DNA of 64,000 nt from Chitinophagaceae bacterium (lineage in GTDB: Bacteria > Bacteroidota > Bacteroidia > Chitinophagales > Chitinophagaceae): NCBI GenBank assembly GCA_016721725.1, contig JADKHN010000006.1, forward strand, positions 1,052,992 through 1,116,991, given 5' to 3'. Positions 1-7,848 of this stretch are shown piece by piece. The notes below the pieces were generated by a model. The model worked only from the letters and a program-made list of their open reading frames with translations, did not search any database and was not told the DNA's origin. The translations under genes were made by a program, and so were the position numbers. Each line of letters opens with the position of its first letter. The stretch's first letter is position 1.

Positions 1-851
1 CTGAGATCATCCAGGAAGCCGACCTTCCACCCGGCGTGGTCAATATCATCACCGGTGCAGGTGCCACCGGGGCTGCCATCGTCAATCATCCCGACATCAA
101 TAAGATCGCCTTCACCGGTTCCACCGATGTGGGCAAGATCATCCAGCGAGCGATCGCAGGCACGGCCAAGAAAGCAACCCTGGAACTGGGCGGCAAGGCC
201 GCTAACATCATATTCGACGACGCCCCGCTCGACCAGGCGGTGGAAGGGGTGATCAACGGCATCTTCTTCAACCAGGGACATGTCTGCTGCGCAGGCTCCC
301 GCTTATATGTACAGGAATCCGTATTTAAAGAAGTAGTGAGGAAACTGAAAGACCGGATGGAAACCCTCATCGTGGGTGATCCGCTGGACAAGAACACCGA
401 TATCGGCGCCATCAATTCGAGGCAACAATTGAATACGATCAACGATTATATCAAGATTGGACAAAAAGAAGGCGCTGAAATGTTCCAGAGTTCGGGCAAC
501 CTGCCCCGCAAAGGATTCTTCTGCAAGCCCACCATTTTCACGAATGTGGCCCAGTCGAACCGCATCGCCCAGGAAGAGATATTCGGACCGGTGCTGGCCA
601 TTCAAAGCTTCCGGACCGATGATGAAGTGATCGAAAAAGCGAACAATACGCCCTTCGGACTTTCAGCCGGAGTCTGGACCGACAAAGGTTCAAAGATCTT
701 CAACATGACCACCAAACTGAGGGCCGGCGTGGTCTGGGCGAATACGTTCAACAAATTCGATCCCACTTCACCCTTCGGAGGTTATAAGGAAAGCGGATAT
801 GGAAGAGAGGGTGGGTTGCATGGTTTGGGGGCGTACGTGGAGTTGGTTTAA
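1..851 (+). CDS. Aldehyde dehydrogenase, C-terminal part (5' end outside window)
   Basis: The reading frame is open from the left edge, so the start codon lies outside. The visible 283 codons cover the end of the cofactor domain and the whole catalytic domain of an NAD(P)-dependent aldehyde dehydrogenase. Visible family signatures are PPGVVNIITG, the glutamate motif LELGGK, the catalytic cysteine motif FFNQGHVCCAGSR, EEIFGPVL and the C-terminal PFGGYKESGYGREGG. The enzyme oxidises an aldehyde to the carboxylate; the substrate cannot be read from the sequence. The frame runs to a TAA at 849-851, three bases before a nonamer repeat array. A second, half-length paralogue follows at 1487, and the pair was probably once contiguous. 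Confidence 0.93.
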   Translation, partial: EIIQEADLPPGVVNIITGAGATGAAIVNHPDINKIAFTGSTDVGKIIQRAIAGTAKKATLELGGKAANIIFDDAPLDQAVEGVINGIFFNQGHVCCAGSRLYVQESVFKEVVRKLKDRMETLIVGDPLDKNTDIGAINSRQQLNTINDYIKIGQKEGAEMFQSSGNLPRKGFFCKPTIFTNVAQSNRIAQEEIFGPVLAIQSFRTDDEVIEKANNTPFGLSAGVWTDKGSKIFNMTTKLRAGVVWANTFNKFDPTSPFGGYKESGYGREGGLHGLGAYVELV

Positions 852-853
852 GA

Positions 854-916
854 GGGTTGAAAGGTTTGAAAGGATTAAGTCGTTTAAGTGGTTTAAGACG
901 TTTAAGGCGTTTAAAA
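854..916 (+). repeat. Nonamer array, left arm of an inverted pair (7 units)
   Basis: Seven consecutive 9-bp units fit the consensus SGTTTAAGN, starting two bases after the aldehyde dehydrogenase stop codon. Unit spacing is exactly nine throughout, and the units become closer to consensus toward the right. The reverse complement of the same unit forms the array at 1424-1477, so the two arms enclose the four-helix-bundle gene. The arms could pair into a long stem in RNA or single-stranded DNA. Confidence 0.9.
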
Positions 917-1014
917 GTTCGGGAAAGTAAAAGAAAAACAACCTGTTGATTGCGGAATTCACCCGGATTTTTTTCTCTAGGAAAGCTAAATTCAATCCTT
1001 AAACCATTCGTACC

Positions 1015-1404
1015 GTGGCATCAGTTAAAAGGTTTGAAGATCTTGAACTTTGGAAAGTCAGCCGTGAATTGTGTAATAAGATCGGCGAATTGATTGATAA
1101 AGAATTATTCAGAAATAATTTCAAATTGATTGGCCAGATAGAAGGATCGTCCGGATCGATCATGGACAATATTGCCGAAGGATTCGAAAGAGGCACAAGG
1201 GCGGAGTTCATCCAGTTTCTGGGATATTCTAAAGGATCCTGCGGTGAATTTCGATCGCAACTATATAGGGCTTTAGATAGAAAATATATAACAGAGACAG
1301 AATTTGATGAATTACGTTTATTAGCAGTGAGAATCAGCATCATGATTCAACGGTTTATAAAATATTTACAGACCACAGAGATAAAAGGGACCCGAAAAAG
1401 ATAA
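1015..1404 (+). CDS. Four-helix-bundle protein (S23 / 23S rRNA IVS-encoded / Avd-like family)
   Basis: This 129-residue protein has the family hallmarks: FEDLELWKVSRELCNKI near the N-terminus, the central DNIAEGFERGTRAEFIQFL segment, and SKGSCGEFRSQL before the last two helices. It starts with GTG. The family includes proteins encoded in intervening sequences of 23S rRNA genes, and the Avd accessory proteins of diversity-generating retroelements, which bind nucleic acid. No reverse transcriptase or variable repeat is present here. The gene stands alone between two aldehyde dehydrogenase genes, inside inverted nonamer arrays (854-916 and 1424-1477). That mirrors rRNA intervening sequences, where inverted repeats also enclose such a gene. 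A role in the element's spread or processing is inference. Confidence 0.9.
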   Translation: MASVKRFEDLELWKVSRELCNKIGELIDKELFRNNFKLIGQIEGSSGSIMDNIAEGFERGTRAEFIQFLGYSKGSCGEFRSQLYRALDRKYITETEFDELRLLAVRISIMIQRFIKYLQTTEIKGTRKR

Positions 1405-1423
1405 TACGCAGTCTATTTTTTAA

Positions 1424-1477
1424 CTCTTAAAGTCTTAAACGCCTTAAACGACTTAAACCTTTTCAACGTCTTAAACG
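1424..1477 (-). repeat. Nonamer array, right arm of an inverted pair (6 units)
   Basis: Six exact-period 9-bp units fit NCTTAAACG, the reverse complement of the unit in the left arm at 854-916. The array starts 19 bases after the four-helix-bundle stop codon and ends nine bases before the ATG of the next gene. A third array of the same unit lies at 43794-43855. Confidence 0.9.
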
Positions 1478-1486
1478 ATCACAACC

Positions 1487-2383
1487 ATGGCAATCACAGA
1501 AAAACGATTAGAGGTTCTAAAGACCTATAAGATCTACATCGGCGGTCAATTCCCCAGAACGGAATCCGGCAGATACTATGTGGCAACAAACAACAAAAGT
1601 GAAAAACTCGCTAATGTCTGCCTCGGTTCGCGTAAAGATTTCCGGGATGCCGTTGTAGCCGCCCGCGGCGCATTTGGCGGATGGAGTGGCCGTGCCGCCT
1701 TCAACCGCGGACAGATCCTCTACCGTATCGCCGAGATGCTGGAAGGCCGTAAGGCCCAGTTCATCGACGAACTGATGAAACAGGATGCGAACAGGGCACA
1801 GGCGGAGAAAGAAGTGAATCTCGCGATCGACCGGCTGATCTATTACAGTGGCTGGTGCGACAAATTCCAGCAGATCAGCAGTGCGGTCAACCCGGTAGCA
1901 TCTTCCCATTTCAATTTTTCCAGTCCCGAGCCCATGGGCGTGGTCGCGGCCATCGCTCCGCAAAACGATTCCCTCATCGGATTGGTATCCCTCATCGCTC
2001 CCCTTATCGCGGGGGGAAATACCTGCATCGTACTGGCCTCAAACGCCAAACCGCTCTGCGCCGTCACCTTTGCAGAAGTACTGAACAGTTCGGACCTGCC
2101 CGGGGGCGTGGTGAATATACTCACCGGTAAAGTGGCGGAACTGGCTCCCTTCTTCGCGGATCATATGGATGTGAATGCAACGGTTTATTGCGAACCGGAT
2201 GCTGAGATCCAAAAGATGATCAGGGAAAAATCCTCCCTGAACGTAAAGCGTGTCGTCTTGTATGATAAGGTGAAATGGCTCACCGACGCCGCCCAGTCGC
2301 CCTATTTCATCAATGATTTCCAGGAGATCAAGACCACCTGGCATCCCATTGAGAATATCGGCGGGGCGAAGGCAGGGTATTGA
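1487..2383 (+). CDS. Half-length aldehyde dehydrogenase paralogue without catalytic domain
   Basis: This 298-residue protein matches the N-terminal, cofactor-binding half of aldehyde dehydrogenases: IYIGGQFPRTESGRYY near the start, then a GWSGRAAFNRGQIL segment, EPMGVVAAIAPQN and LPGGVVNILTG. The frame then stops. The glutamate motif (ELGGK) and the cysteine nucleophile motif are absent, so it should not be a dehydrogenase by itself. Downstream sequence in the other frames shows no continuation, so this is a true short protein rather than a frameshifted one. I recall paired full and short aldehyde dehydrogenases in other bacteria, so a regulatory or structural partner of the upstream enzyme is plausible. 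The ATG at 1487 follows the nonamer array closely. Confidence 0.8.
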   Translation: MAITEKRLEVLKTYKIYIGGQFPRTESGRYYVATNNKSEKLANVCLGSRKDFRDAVVAARGAFGGWSGRAAFNRGQILYRIAEMLEGRKAQFIDELMKQDANRAQAEKEVNLAIDRLIYYSGWCDKFQQISSAVNPVASSHFNFSSPEPMGVVAAIAPQNDSLIGLVSLIAPLIAGGNTCIVLASNAKPLCAVTFAEVLNSSDLPGGVVNILTGKVAELAPFFADHMDVNATVYCEPDAEIQKMIREKSSLNVKRVVLYDKVKWLTDAAQSPYFINDFQEIKTTWHPIENIGGAKAGY

Positions 2384-2384
2384 G

Positions 2385-2512
2385 TTGGAATGTAAAATTT
2401 TGAATGTTGAATTTTAAATGAAAAAGTTGAAGAGTTCAATATAATAAATGTCCTGCAACAATAAAGACTGCTCAACTTCTACATTTTACATTCATTATTT
2501 TACATTCTGCAT
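2385..2512. repeat. Heptamer inverted pair with 37-nt core
   Basis: The left arm (2385-2433) is about seven 7-bp units of the type KTTRAAT. The right arm (2471-2512) is six units of the type TTTACAT. Read in reverse complement, the right arm matches the left in unit phase and in the AATGTAAAAT core. The left arm begins immediately after the stop codon of the half-length aldehyde dehydrogenase. Confidence 0.8.
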
Positions 2513-2550
2513 TTCTTTTACTCATCAACATAAATATAGTTTCCCAAATA

Positions 2551-2585
2551 AAAAGCCCCACTCTTTCCAGAATGGGGCCTCTTTT
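2551..2585 (-). terminator. Rho-independent terminator of fusA
   Basis: On the minus strand a GCCCCA / TGGGGC stem with a pyrimidine/purine-rich loop is followed by TTTTT. It lies 27 bases beyond the fusA stop codon. Confidence 0.8.
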
Positions 2586-2611
2586 ATTTCTAACAGCTAA
2601 TAGCTGCATTT

Positions 2612-4759
2612 TTAATCTTCCACCTTCACTTTACCTTTCTGCTTGGCGATCACTTCCTCGGCGATATTGTTCGGCGCCGGAGAGTAATGGCTGAACTCCA
2701 TGGTTGAAGTGGCACGGCCGGATGACAGTGAACGCAGTTGGGTCACATAACCGAACATCTCGCTCAAAGGCACTTTCGCCTTGATCACCTGAACACCATG
2801 CTTGCTGTCCATTCCCTCGAGCATGCCGCGGCGACGGTTAAGGTCACCGGTAACATCTCCCATGTATTGGTCGGGTGTCAGTACTTCCACTTTCATGATC
2901 GGCTCCAGCAAAACGGGTTTCGCTTTACGGCCGGCTTCACGGTATCCTTGTTTGGCACACAATTCAAAGCTCATGGCATCAGAATCCACCTGGTGGAACG
3001 AACCATCCTTTACCACCACTTTCATGCTGTCCATCGGATAGGCCGCCAGAACACCGGTGTGCATGGCCGCTTCGAATCCCTTCTGGATGGCCGGTACGAA
3101 TTCCTTGGGAATGCTACCGCCGAACAGGCTGTTCACGAACTGGAACTGGCCTTTGTCCTCTTTCAGGAACTCCTCGTCAGCAGGTCCGATCGAGAAGATG
3201 ATATCGGCGAACTTACCACGACCACCGGTCTGCTTCTTCAGCGTTTCACGGTGCTCGATGGTTTGCTGGAACGCCTCTTTATAGGCCACCATGGGTGCGC
3301 CCTGGTTGATCTCCACTTTGAATTCACGCTTCATACGATCCACGATGATCTCCAGGTGAAGCTCGCCCATTCCGCTCAGGATGGTCTGGCCGGTCTCTTC
3401 GTCTGTCTTTACTTTCAGCGTAGGATCCTCTTCCACGAGTTTGGCGATCGCCATACCCATCTTATCCACGTCGGCCTGGGTTTTTGGTTCAACCGCGATC
3501 GAGATCACGGGCTCCGGGAAGGTCATGCTTTCCAGCACGATCGGGTTATCCTCATTACAAAGGGTATCCCCTGTTTTGATATCCTTGAAACCAACAGCGG
3601 CTCCGATATCACCGGCTTCGATGAAATCGATCGGGTTCTGCTTATTGGCATGCATCTGCATGATACGGCTGATACGCTCTTTCTTACCGGTACGGGTGTT
3701 CAGAACATAAGAACCGGAATCCAGACGGCCGGAATAGGCCCGGAAGAAGGCCAGGCGACCTACGAACGGATCGGTCATGATCTTGAACGCCAGGGCGCTG
3801 AAAGGCTCCTTGGGATCGGCATGACGGATCAATTCCTCGCCATTGTCGGGATTCGTTCCTTTTACCGCCTCAATGTCCAGCGGACCGGGCAGGTAACGGA
3901 CGATCGCATCCAGGGCGGTCTGAACGCCTTTATTCTTGAAAGAAGAACCACACATCATCGGGATGATGGAGATATCGATCACCGCTTTGCGGATCGCTTC
4001 GTGCATTTCATTTTCTGTGATACTGGCAGGATCTTCAAAGAATTTCTCCAGCAGTTTGTCATCATATTCCGCAACAGCTTCAACCAGGTGCTGCCTCCAC
4101 TCATCCACATCGGCCTTCATATCATCCGGAATGGGCACTTCCTTATAGGTCATACCCTGTGTGGCATCATCCCAGATGATCCCTTTCATGGTGATCAGGT
4201 CGACCACGCCTTTGAAATGATCTTCCGCGCCGATCGGCAACTGAAGGGGAACGGCTTTCGCACCCAGCATTTCCTTGACCTGCTTGACCACATTCAGGAA
4301 GTCGGCACCGGCACGGTCCATTTTATTTACGAAACCGATACGGGGAACCTTGTACCGGTTGGCCTGGCGCCAAACGGTCTCCGACTGGGGTTCAACACCG
4401 GATACGGCGCAGAACAAAGCCAGCAATCCATCCAGTACACGGAGGGAACGCTCTACCTCAACGGTAAAGTCCACGTGGCCCGGAGTATCGATGATGTTGA
4501 ATTTATATTGCTTGGTATCGGGTTGTTTCGCGCCCTGTATGGTCGGGAAATTCCAGAAACAGGTGGTGGCGGCACTCGTGATGGTGATACCGCGCTCCTG
4601 CTCCTGGGCCATCCAGTCCATGGTAGCGGCACCTTCGTGCACTTCACCGATCTTATGGTTCACCCCCGTATAATACAATATACGTTCGGTGGTAGTGGTC
4701 TTACCCGCGTCAATGTGAGCAGCAATTCCAAAGTTTCTTTGATAACGTAAATCTGCCAT
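2612..4759 (-). CDS. fusA: Elongation factor G
   Basis: This 715-residue translational GTPase drives ribosome translocation. The G1 motif AHIDAGKTTTTERIL lies at residues 14-28, followed by switch and G3 elements (ERGITITSAAT, DTPGHVDFTVEVERSL) and the G4 motif FVNKMDRAGAD. Domains II to V follow, including MGELHLEIIVDRMKREF and the C-terminal SLSSGRATSTMEFSHY. Length is normal for bacterial EF-G. It is the last gene of the rpsL-rpsG-fusA group but has its own promoter at 4996-5027, and a terminator separates it from rpsG. No rpsJ or tuf follows. Confidence 0.98.
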   Translation of the reverse strand: MADLRYQRNFGIAAHIDAGKTTTTERILYYTGVNHKIGEVHEGAATMDWMAQEQERGITITSAATTCFWNFPTIQGAKQPDTKQYKFNIIDTPGHVDFTVEVERSLRVLDGLLALFCAVSGVEPQSETVWRQANRYKVPRIGFVNKMDRAGADFLNVVKQVKEMLGAKAVPLQLPIGAEDHFKGVVDLITMKGIIWDDATQGMTYKEVPIPDDMKADVDEWRQHLVEAVAEYDDKLLEKFFEDPASITENEMHEAIRKAVIDISIIPMMCGSSFKNKGVQTALDAIVRYLPGPLDIEAVKGTNPDNGEELIRHADPKEPFSALAFKIMTDPFVGRLAFFRAYSGRLDSGSYVLNTRTGKKERISRIMQMHANKQNPIDFIEAGDIGAAVGFKDIKTGDTLCNEDNPIVLESMTFPEPVISIAVEPKTQADVDKMGMAIAKLVEEDPTLKVKTDEETGQTILSGMGELHLEIIVDRMKREFKVEINQGAPMVAYKEAFQQTIEHRETLKKQTGGRGKFADIIFSIGPADEEFLKEDKGQFQFVNSLFGGSIPKEFVPAIQKGFEAAMHTGVLAAYPMDSMKVVVKDGSFHQVDSDAMSFELCAKQGYREAGRKAKPVLLEPIMKVEVLTPDQYMGDVTGDLNRRRGMLEGMDSKHGVQVIKAKVPLSEMFGYVTQLRSLSSGRATSTMEFSHYSPAPNNIAEEVIAKQKGKVKVED

Positions 4760-4995
4760 TGTAAATGTTTGTTGTTTTGTTTGTTTTTATTGTTTTGAGC
4801 CCGGCCTCTGAATCGTTGTTCAGCTTCATTGGCGTCGCACTCTTGTACTTTATGTCTTTATTGAAATCTTCTTGTCCGGCAATGGGTTCCCCGTAGAATT
4901 CCCCGGAAGGGAAAGGGGTAATATGGTAAGTTATACTCTCATAGTATGCTAAATAAGCAGGCTCCAGCCAATTCCATGTCCTGCCTTTAGCGGCG
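4760..4995 (-). other. Long 5' leader of fusA (about 236 nt), no gene seen
   Basis: This noncoding stretch lies between the fusA promoter box and its ATG. No convincing ORF or known riboswitch was recognised. It contains a short CCCCGG/CCGGAAGGG stretch that could fold. A leader this long before a translation factor gene could carry post-transcriptional control, but that is inference. Confidence 0.5.
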
Positions 4996-5027
4996 CAAAT
5001 GTACGTTCATTTTTTCTAATAACAAAA
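4996..5027 (-). promoter_or_regulatory. Bacteroidetes-type promoter for fusA
   Basis: On the minus strand a TTTTG (-33 element, 5023-5027) is followed after exactly 19 nt by TACATTTG (4996-5003), a perfect TAnnTTTG -7 box. It lies just downstream of the rpsG terminator. Confidence 0.8.
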
Positions 5028-5038
5028 CGCCCGGAAAT

Positions 5039-5066
5039 AAAAAAGCCATCCGTTGTGACGGATGGC
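5039..5066 (-). terminator. Terminator of rpsL-rpsG
   Basis: A perfect 9-bp stem GCCATCCGT / ACGGATGGC with a four-base loop is followed by six T on the minus strand. It separates rpsG transcription from fusA. Confidence 0.9.
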
Positions 5067-5090
5067 CTTGAATGATATTGCTAGGTTGAA

Positions 5091-5558
5091 TCAGATCCTG
5101 AAGTGGGCGAAAGCCTTATTGGCCTCGGCCATACGGTGGGTATCCTCTTTCTTCTTGAAAGCGGCTCCCTCACCCTTGCTGGCGGCAACGATCTCGTTGG
5201 CCAGTTTATCCGCCATACTGCGGCCATTGCGCTCACGGCTGTAACGGATCATCCATTTGATGCTCAGGGAGATCTTACGGTCGGCACGAACCTCAGAAGG
5301 GATCTGGAACGTGGCACCACCGATCCGGCGGCTGCGAACTTCCACACCCGGGGTGATGTTCGCCAGGGCTTTTTTCCAAACTTCATAACCGTTCTCACCA
5401 GTCTGCTTTGAAACCTTATCCAGCGCGTCATAGAAAATGATGAACGCTCCGCTCTTCTTTCCTTCCCACATCAGGTTGTTTACAAAACGGCTTACCAGTT
5501 TGTCGTTGAACTTGGGATCCGGCGCTAAGGGTATCTTTTTAGGTTGTGTCTTCCTCAT
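5091..5558 (-). CDS. rpsG: Small ribosomal subunit protein uS7
   Basis: This 155-residue protein of the 30S head nucleates assembly of the 3' major domain of 16S rRNA. Visible motifs are DPKFNDKLVSRFVNNLMWEGKK near the N-terminus (with DPK-F-D-LVSRFVN typical of S7), EVRSRRIGGATFQIPSEVR, and a helical C-terminus ending AEANKAFAHFRI. Length is normal. It lies 75 nt after rpsL in the same direction and is followed by a strong terminator. Confidence 0.98.
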   Translation of the reverse strand: MRKTQPKKIPLAPDPKFNDKLVSRFVNNLMWEGKKSGAFIIFYDALDKVSKQTGENGYEVWKKALANITPGVEVRSRRIGGATFQIPSEVRADRKISLSIKWMIRYSRERNGRSMADKLANEIVAASKGEGAAFKKKEDTHRMAEANKAFAHFRI

Positions 5559-5632
5559 TGTTATTTAATTTTTCTGATCAACCCGGAGTGCTACACTTAA
5601 ATGGCGTTTGTCACTCTGAGCTGGTCGAAGAG

Positions 5633-6013
5633 TTATTTTTTAGCTTTTTCCTTTTTGGTTCCGTATTTACTGCGGCTCTGCTTACGGTCTTTAACACCAG
5701 CAGTATCCAGGCTACCACGAACGATATGATAACGTACCCCTGGCAGGTCCTTAACCCTTCCGCCGCGGATCAGCACGATGGAGTGCTCCTGCAGGTTATG
5801 TCCTTCACCGGGAATGTAGGCGATCACCTCGATCTTATTCGTCAGACGAACCTTGGCCACTTTACGCAAAGCAGAGTTTGGTTTTTTTGGCGTTGTGGTA
5901 TACACCCTGGTACATACACCACGGCGTTGCGGACAACTATCCAAAGCCCTCGATTTGCTTTTGGCTTTAATGATTTCCCGTCCTTTTCTTACTAATTGTT
6001 GTATTGTAGGCAT
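5633..6013 (-). CDS. rpsL: Small ribosomal subunit protein uS12
   Basis: This 126-residue decoding-centre protein starts PTIQQLVRKGR and contains the highly conserved TPKKPNSALRKVAKVRL segment and the RGGRVKDLPGVRYHIVRG segment. The lysines of the PKKPNSA and GRVKDLPG motifs are the usual streptomycin-resistance positions and are unaltered here. It is the first gene of the str group and has a perfect TAnnTTTG box 26 nt upstream of its ATG. Confidence 0.98.
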   Translation of the reverse strand: MPTIQQLVRKGREIIKAKSKSRALDSCPQRRGVCTRVYTTTPKKPNSALRKVAKVRLTNKIEVIAYIPGEGHNLQEHSIVLIRGGRVKDLPGVRYHIVRGSLDTAGVKDRKQSRSKYGTKKEKAKK

Positions 6014-6039
6014 TTATGAACCATTTATTTTTAGGACGG

Positions 6040-6047
6040 CAAAGGTA
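6040..6047 (-). promoter_or_regulatory. -7 box TACCTTTG of the rpsL promoter
   Basis: This is a perfect TAnnTTTG on the minus strand, 26 nt before the rpsL ATG. The -33 region about 19 nt upstream is T-rich but not a clean TTTG. Confidence 0.7.
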
Positions 6048-6182
6048 GGAATTATCATCCGAAAACGGAAAATTAATGCGGAAAAAAATGATTTTTTATA
6101 CACATTCGATAAAAACCGGGCCCGGGAGGGGGCAAATAGTCCCACAGCGATTGTTGAAAAACTGCTATGCTAAGAAAACCGG

Positions 6183-6231
6183 CCAACCTCCAACCTCCAA
6201 CCTCCAACTTCAAACTTCTAACCCTAAACCT
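6183..6231. repeat. Heptamer array overlapping the ilvE stop codon (7 units)
   Basis: Seven 7-bp units begin with four near-identical CCAACCT copies and become more degenerate toward the gene (CAAACTT, CTAACCC, TAAACCT). The last two units contain the ilvE stop codon (6224-6226) and its final valine and lysine codons. No inverted partner was seen nearby. Confidence 0.85.
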
Positions 6232-7288
6232 TGTACATCCACCCATGATTATCAGCCATTTGTCCGTAACGGATGGCATTCAGTTGACGCTTGAGCTCGG
6301 GAGCGGTCTGCCATTTGTCCACATCAAAACTCATGACATAATCCTTATAACGCAGTTCCCTGATCAGGGAGATCGTGGCGGCCGTTCCGGTTCCGAAGAC
6401 CTCGTAGAGGATCCCCGCCTTATGGGCGTCGATGATATCATCGATGGACAAGGACTTTTCCTCCACATTAAAGCCCATTTCCTTCAATAGGGTGATGGCG
6501 CTTTCCCGGGTGACACCGGCCAGGATGGTTCCGGAACCCAGGTCCGGGGTGATGGCCGTATTACCGATGATGAAGAACACATTCATCGTTCCGCATTCCT
6601 GCACGTACTTATGTTCAAAGGCATCGGTCCACAAAACCTGGTCGTAACCGATCTTTTTCGCTTCGGCAGTGGCATACATGGCCGCACCATAATTGCCGGC
6701 CGCCTTGGCGTAACCAACACCGCCCGGAACGGCACGCACATATTTCTCTTCCACATAGATCCGCATCGGGGCGCTGTAATAAGGCCCGGTCGGACTCAGG
6801 ATGATCATGAACTTATAATTCTCGCTCGGCCTCACCCCGATCATCTCATCACTGGAGAACATGAACGGACGAATGTACAGCGAATGGTCTTCCTGGCTGG
6901 GGATCCAGTTCTTATCCAGTTCAACCAACTGACGCATGCCTTCCATGAATAATTCTTCCGGGACCTGGGGCATCTGCATCCTTTCCGCGGAAATGTTGAA
7001 ACGCCTGAAATTATCGTGTGGCCTGAAGATATAAGGTTCCCCTTCCGTGTTCTTATAGGCTTTGATCCCCTCGAAAATGGCCTGCCCGTAATGCAAGGCT
7101 GCCAGGGATGGCGCGAGCAATAAGGGTTGGTAGGGTTTGATCTCAGCGTTCTTCCATTCCCCGCCTTCAAAATCCACTTCCATCATATGGTCGGTGAAAT
7201 ATTTTCCGAAGGGTATGTTTTCCAGGTTTATATCTTTGAGTTTGGAGTGCTCAACTTTGGTGATATTAATATCGGCGGCAGCAATCAT
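6224..7288 (-). CDS. ilvE: Branched-chain amino acid aminotransferase
   Basis: This 354-residue fold-type IV PLP enzyme transfers the amino group between glutamate and leucine, isoleucine or valine. Visible features are FGKYFTDHMMEVDF near the N-terminus, YGQAIFEGIKAYK, RPHDNFRRFNISAERM, YIRPFMFSSDE, the KAAGNYGA segment carrying the Schiff-base lysine, CGTMNVFFI, and TLLAGVTRES-like GTILAGVTRESAITLL for phosphate binding. The length and motif set fit the larger eukaryote-like BCAT group. Its last codons lie inside a heptamer array. It is transcribed divergently from the gene at 7345. Confidence 0.95.
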   Translation of the reverse strand: MIAAADINITKVEHSKLKDINLENIPFGKYFTDHMMEVDFEGGEWKNAEIKPYQPLLLAPSLAALHYGQAIFEGIKAYKNTEGEPYIFRPHDNFRRFNISAERMQMPQVPEELFMEGMRQLVELDKNWIPSQEDHSLYIRPFMFSSDEMIGVRPSENYKFMIILSPTGPYYSAPMRIYVEEKYVRAVPGGVGYAKAAGNYGAAMYATAEAKKIGYDQVLWTDAFEHKYVQECGTMNVFFIIGNTAITPDLGSGTILAGVTRESAITLLKEMGFNVEEKSLSIDDIIDAHKAGILYEVFGTGTAATISLIRELRYKDYVMSFDVDKWQTAPELKRQLNAIRYGQMADNHGWMYKV

Positions 7289-7344
7289 AATCGTTAATTT
7301 TACAACAAAGAAACAAAAAAAAGCACACTAATCAGAGAGCATTT

Positions 7345-7848
7345 ATGGGTTTGGATCATCTGACATTGTCCCCTCTTGTCCTGGAGGAACTATACTGGAA
7401 TTCGCTGGTCGATTTGACCGGAAAACCAGTGCCGGAAACCGGCCGGGAAAAATCTGGCATAACCTCTTTGGGCAATAACCAAAAAAAGGTCCTGGTACTG
7501 GTCAATGAACCCGATGCGATCTACCTGGCCGACGGGAACCTGAACTTTTTACTGGGCATACTAACCGCCTGCCAATTGGGTATGGACGATATCGCCCTGG
7601 TGAACCAGTTTCACCATCCAAACCTGACGCATGTTCAGATCAACCAGGCTTTTTCACCTCAAAAACTGCTGTTTTTCGGTGTTGAACCCGGATCGATCGA
7701 ATTACCCCTCCAATTTCCCCAATACCAGGTTCAGCAATATAATAACCAGGTCTATCTCTCGGCACCGGACCTCAACAGGCTGGCCGGCGACAAGGCCGAA
7801 AAAATGAAACTATGGACCTGCCTGAAAAAGATTTTTCTAAACGGATGA
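7345..7848 (+). CDS. Hypothetical protein upstream of rdgB
   Basis: I do not recognise this 167-residue protein. It has no signal peptide or membrane segment. It is acidic in its first half, with a KVLVLVNEP segment and a DGNLNFLLGILTACQLGMDDIALVNQ segment that look like a small alpha/beta fold. Its TGA overlaps an ATG of the next gene as ATGA (7845-7848), so it is probably translationally coupled to rdgB. A housekeeping-associated lineage-specific gene is the most that can be said. Confidence 0.75.
   Translation: MGLDHLTLSPLVLEELYWNSLVDLTGKPVPETGREKSGITSLGNNQKKVLVLVNEPDAIYLADGNLNFLLGILTACQLGMDDIALVNQFHHPNLTHVQINQAFSPQKLLFFGVEPGSIELPLQFPQYQVQQYNNQVYLSAPDLNRLAGDKAEKMKLWTCLKKIFLNG

Noticed and set aside
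1015..1404. Diversity-generating retroelement accessory gene (Avd)
   Set aside because: The protein belongs to the same broad family, but no reverse transcriptase, template repeat or variable repeat is present within the window.
1487..2383. Frameshifted full-length aldehyde dehydrogenase
   Set aside because: The sequence after 2383 in the other two frames holds no catalytic-domain motifs and turns into a heptamer array.
2738..4750. Long rightward open frame of 670 codons opposite fusA
   Set aside because: It is the antisense shadow of the strongly conserved fusA gene. Its protein has no recognisable motif and is rich in His, Arg and Gly runs typical of antisense frames.
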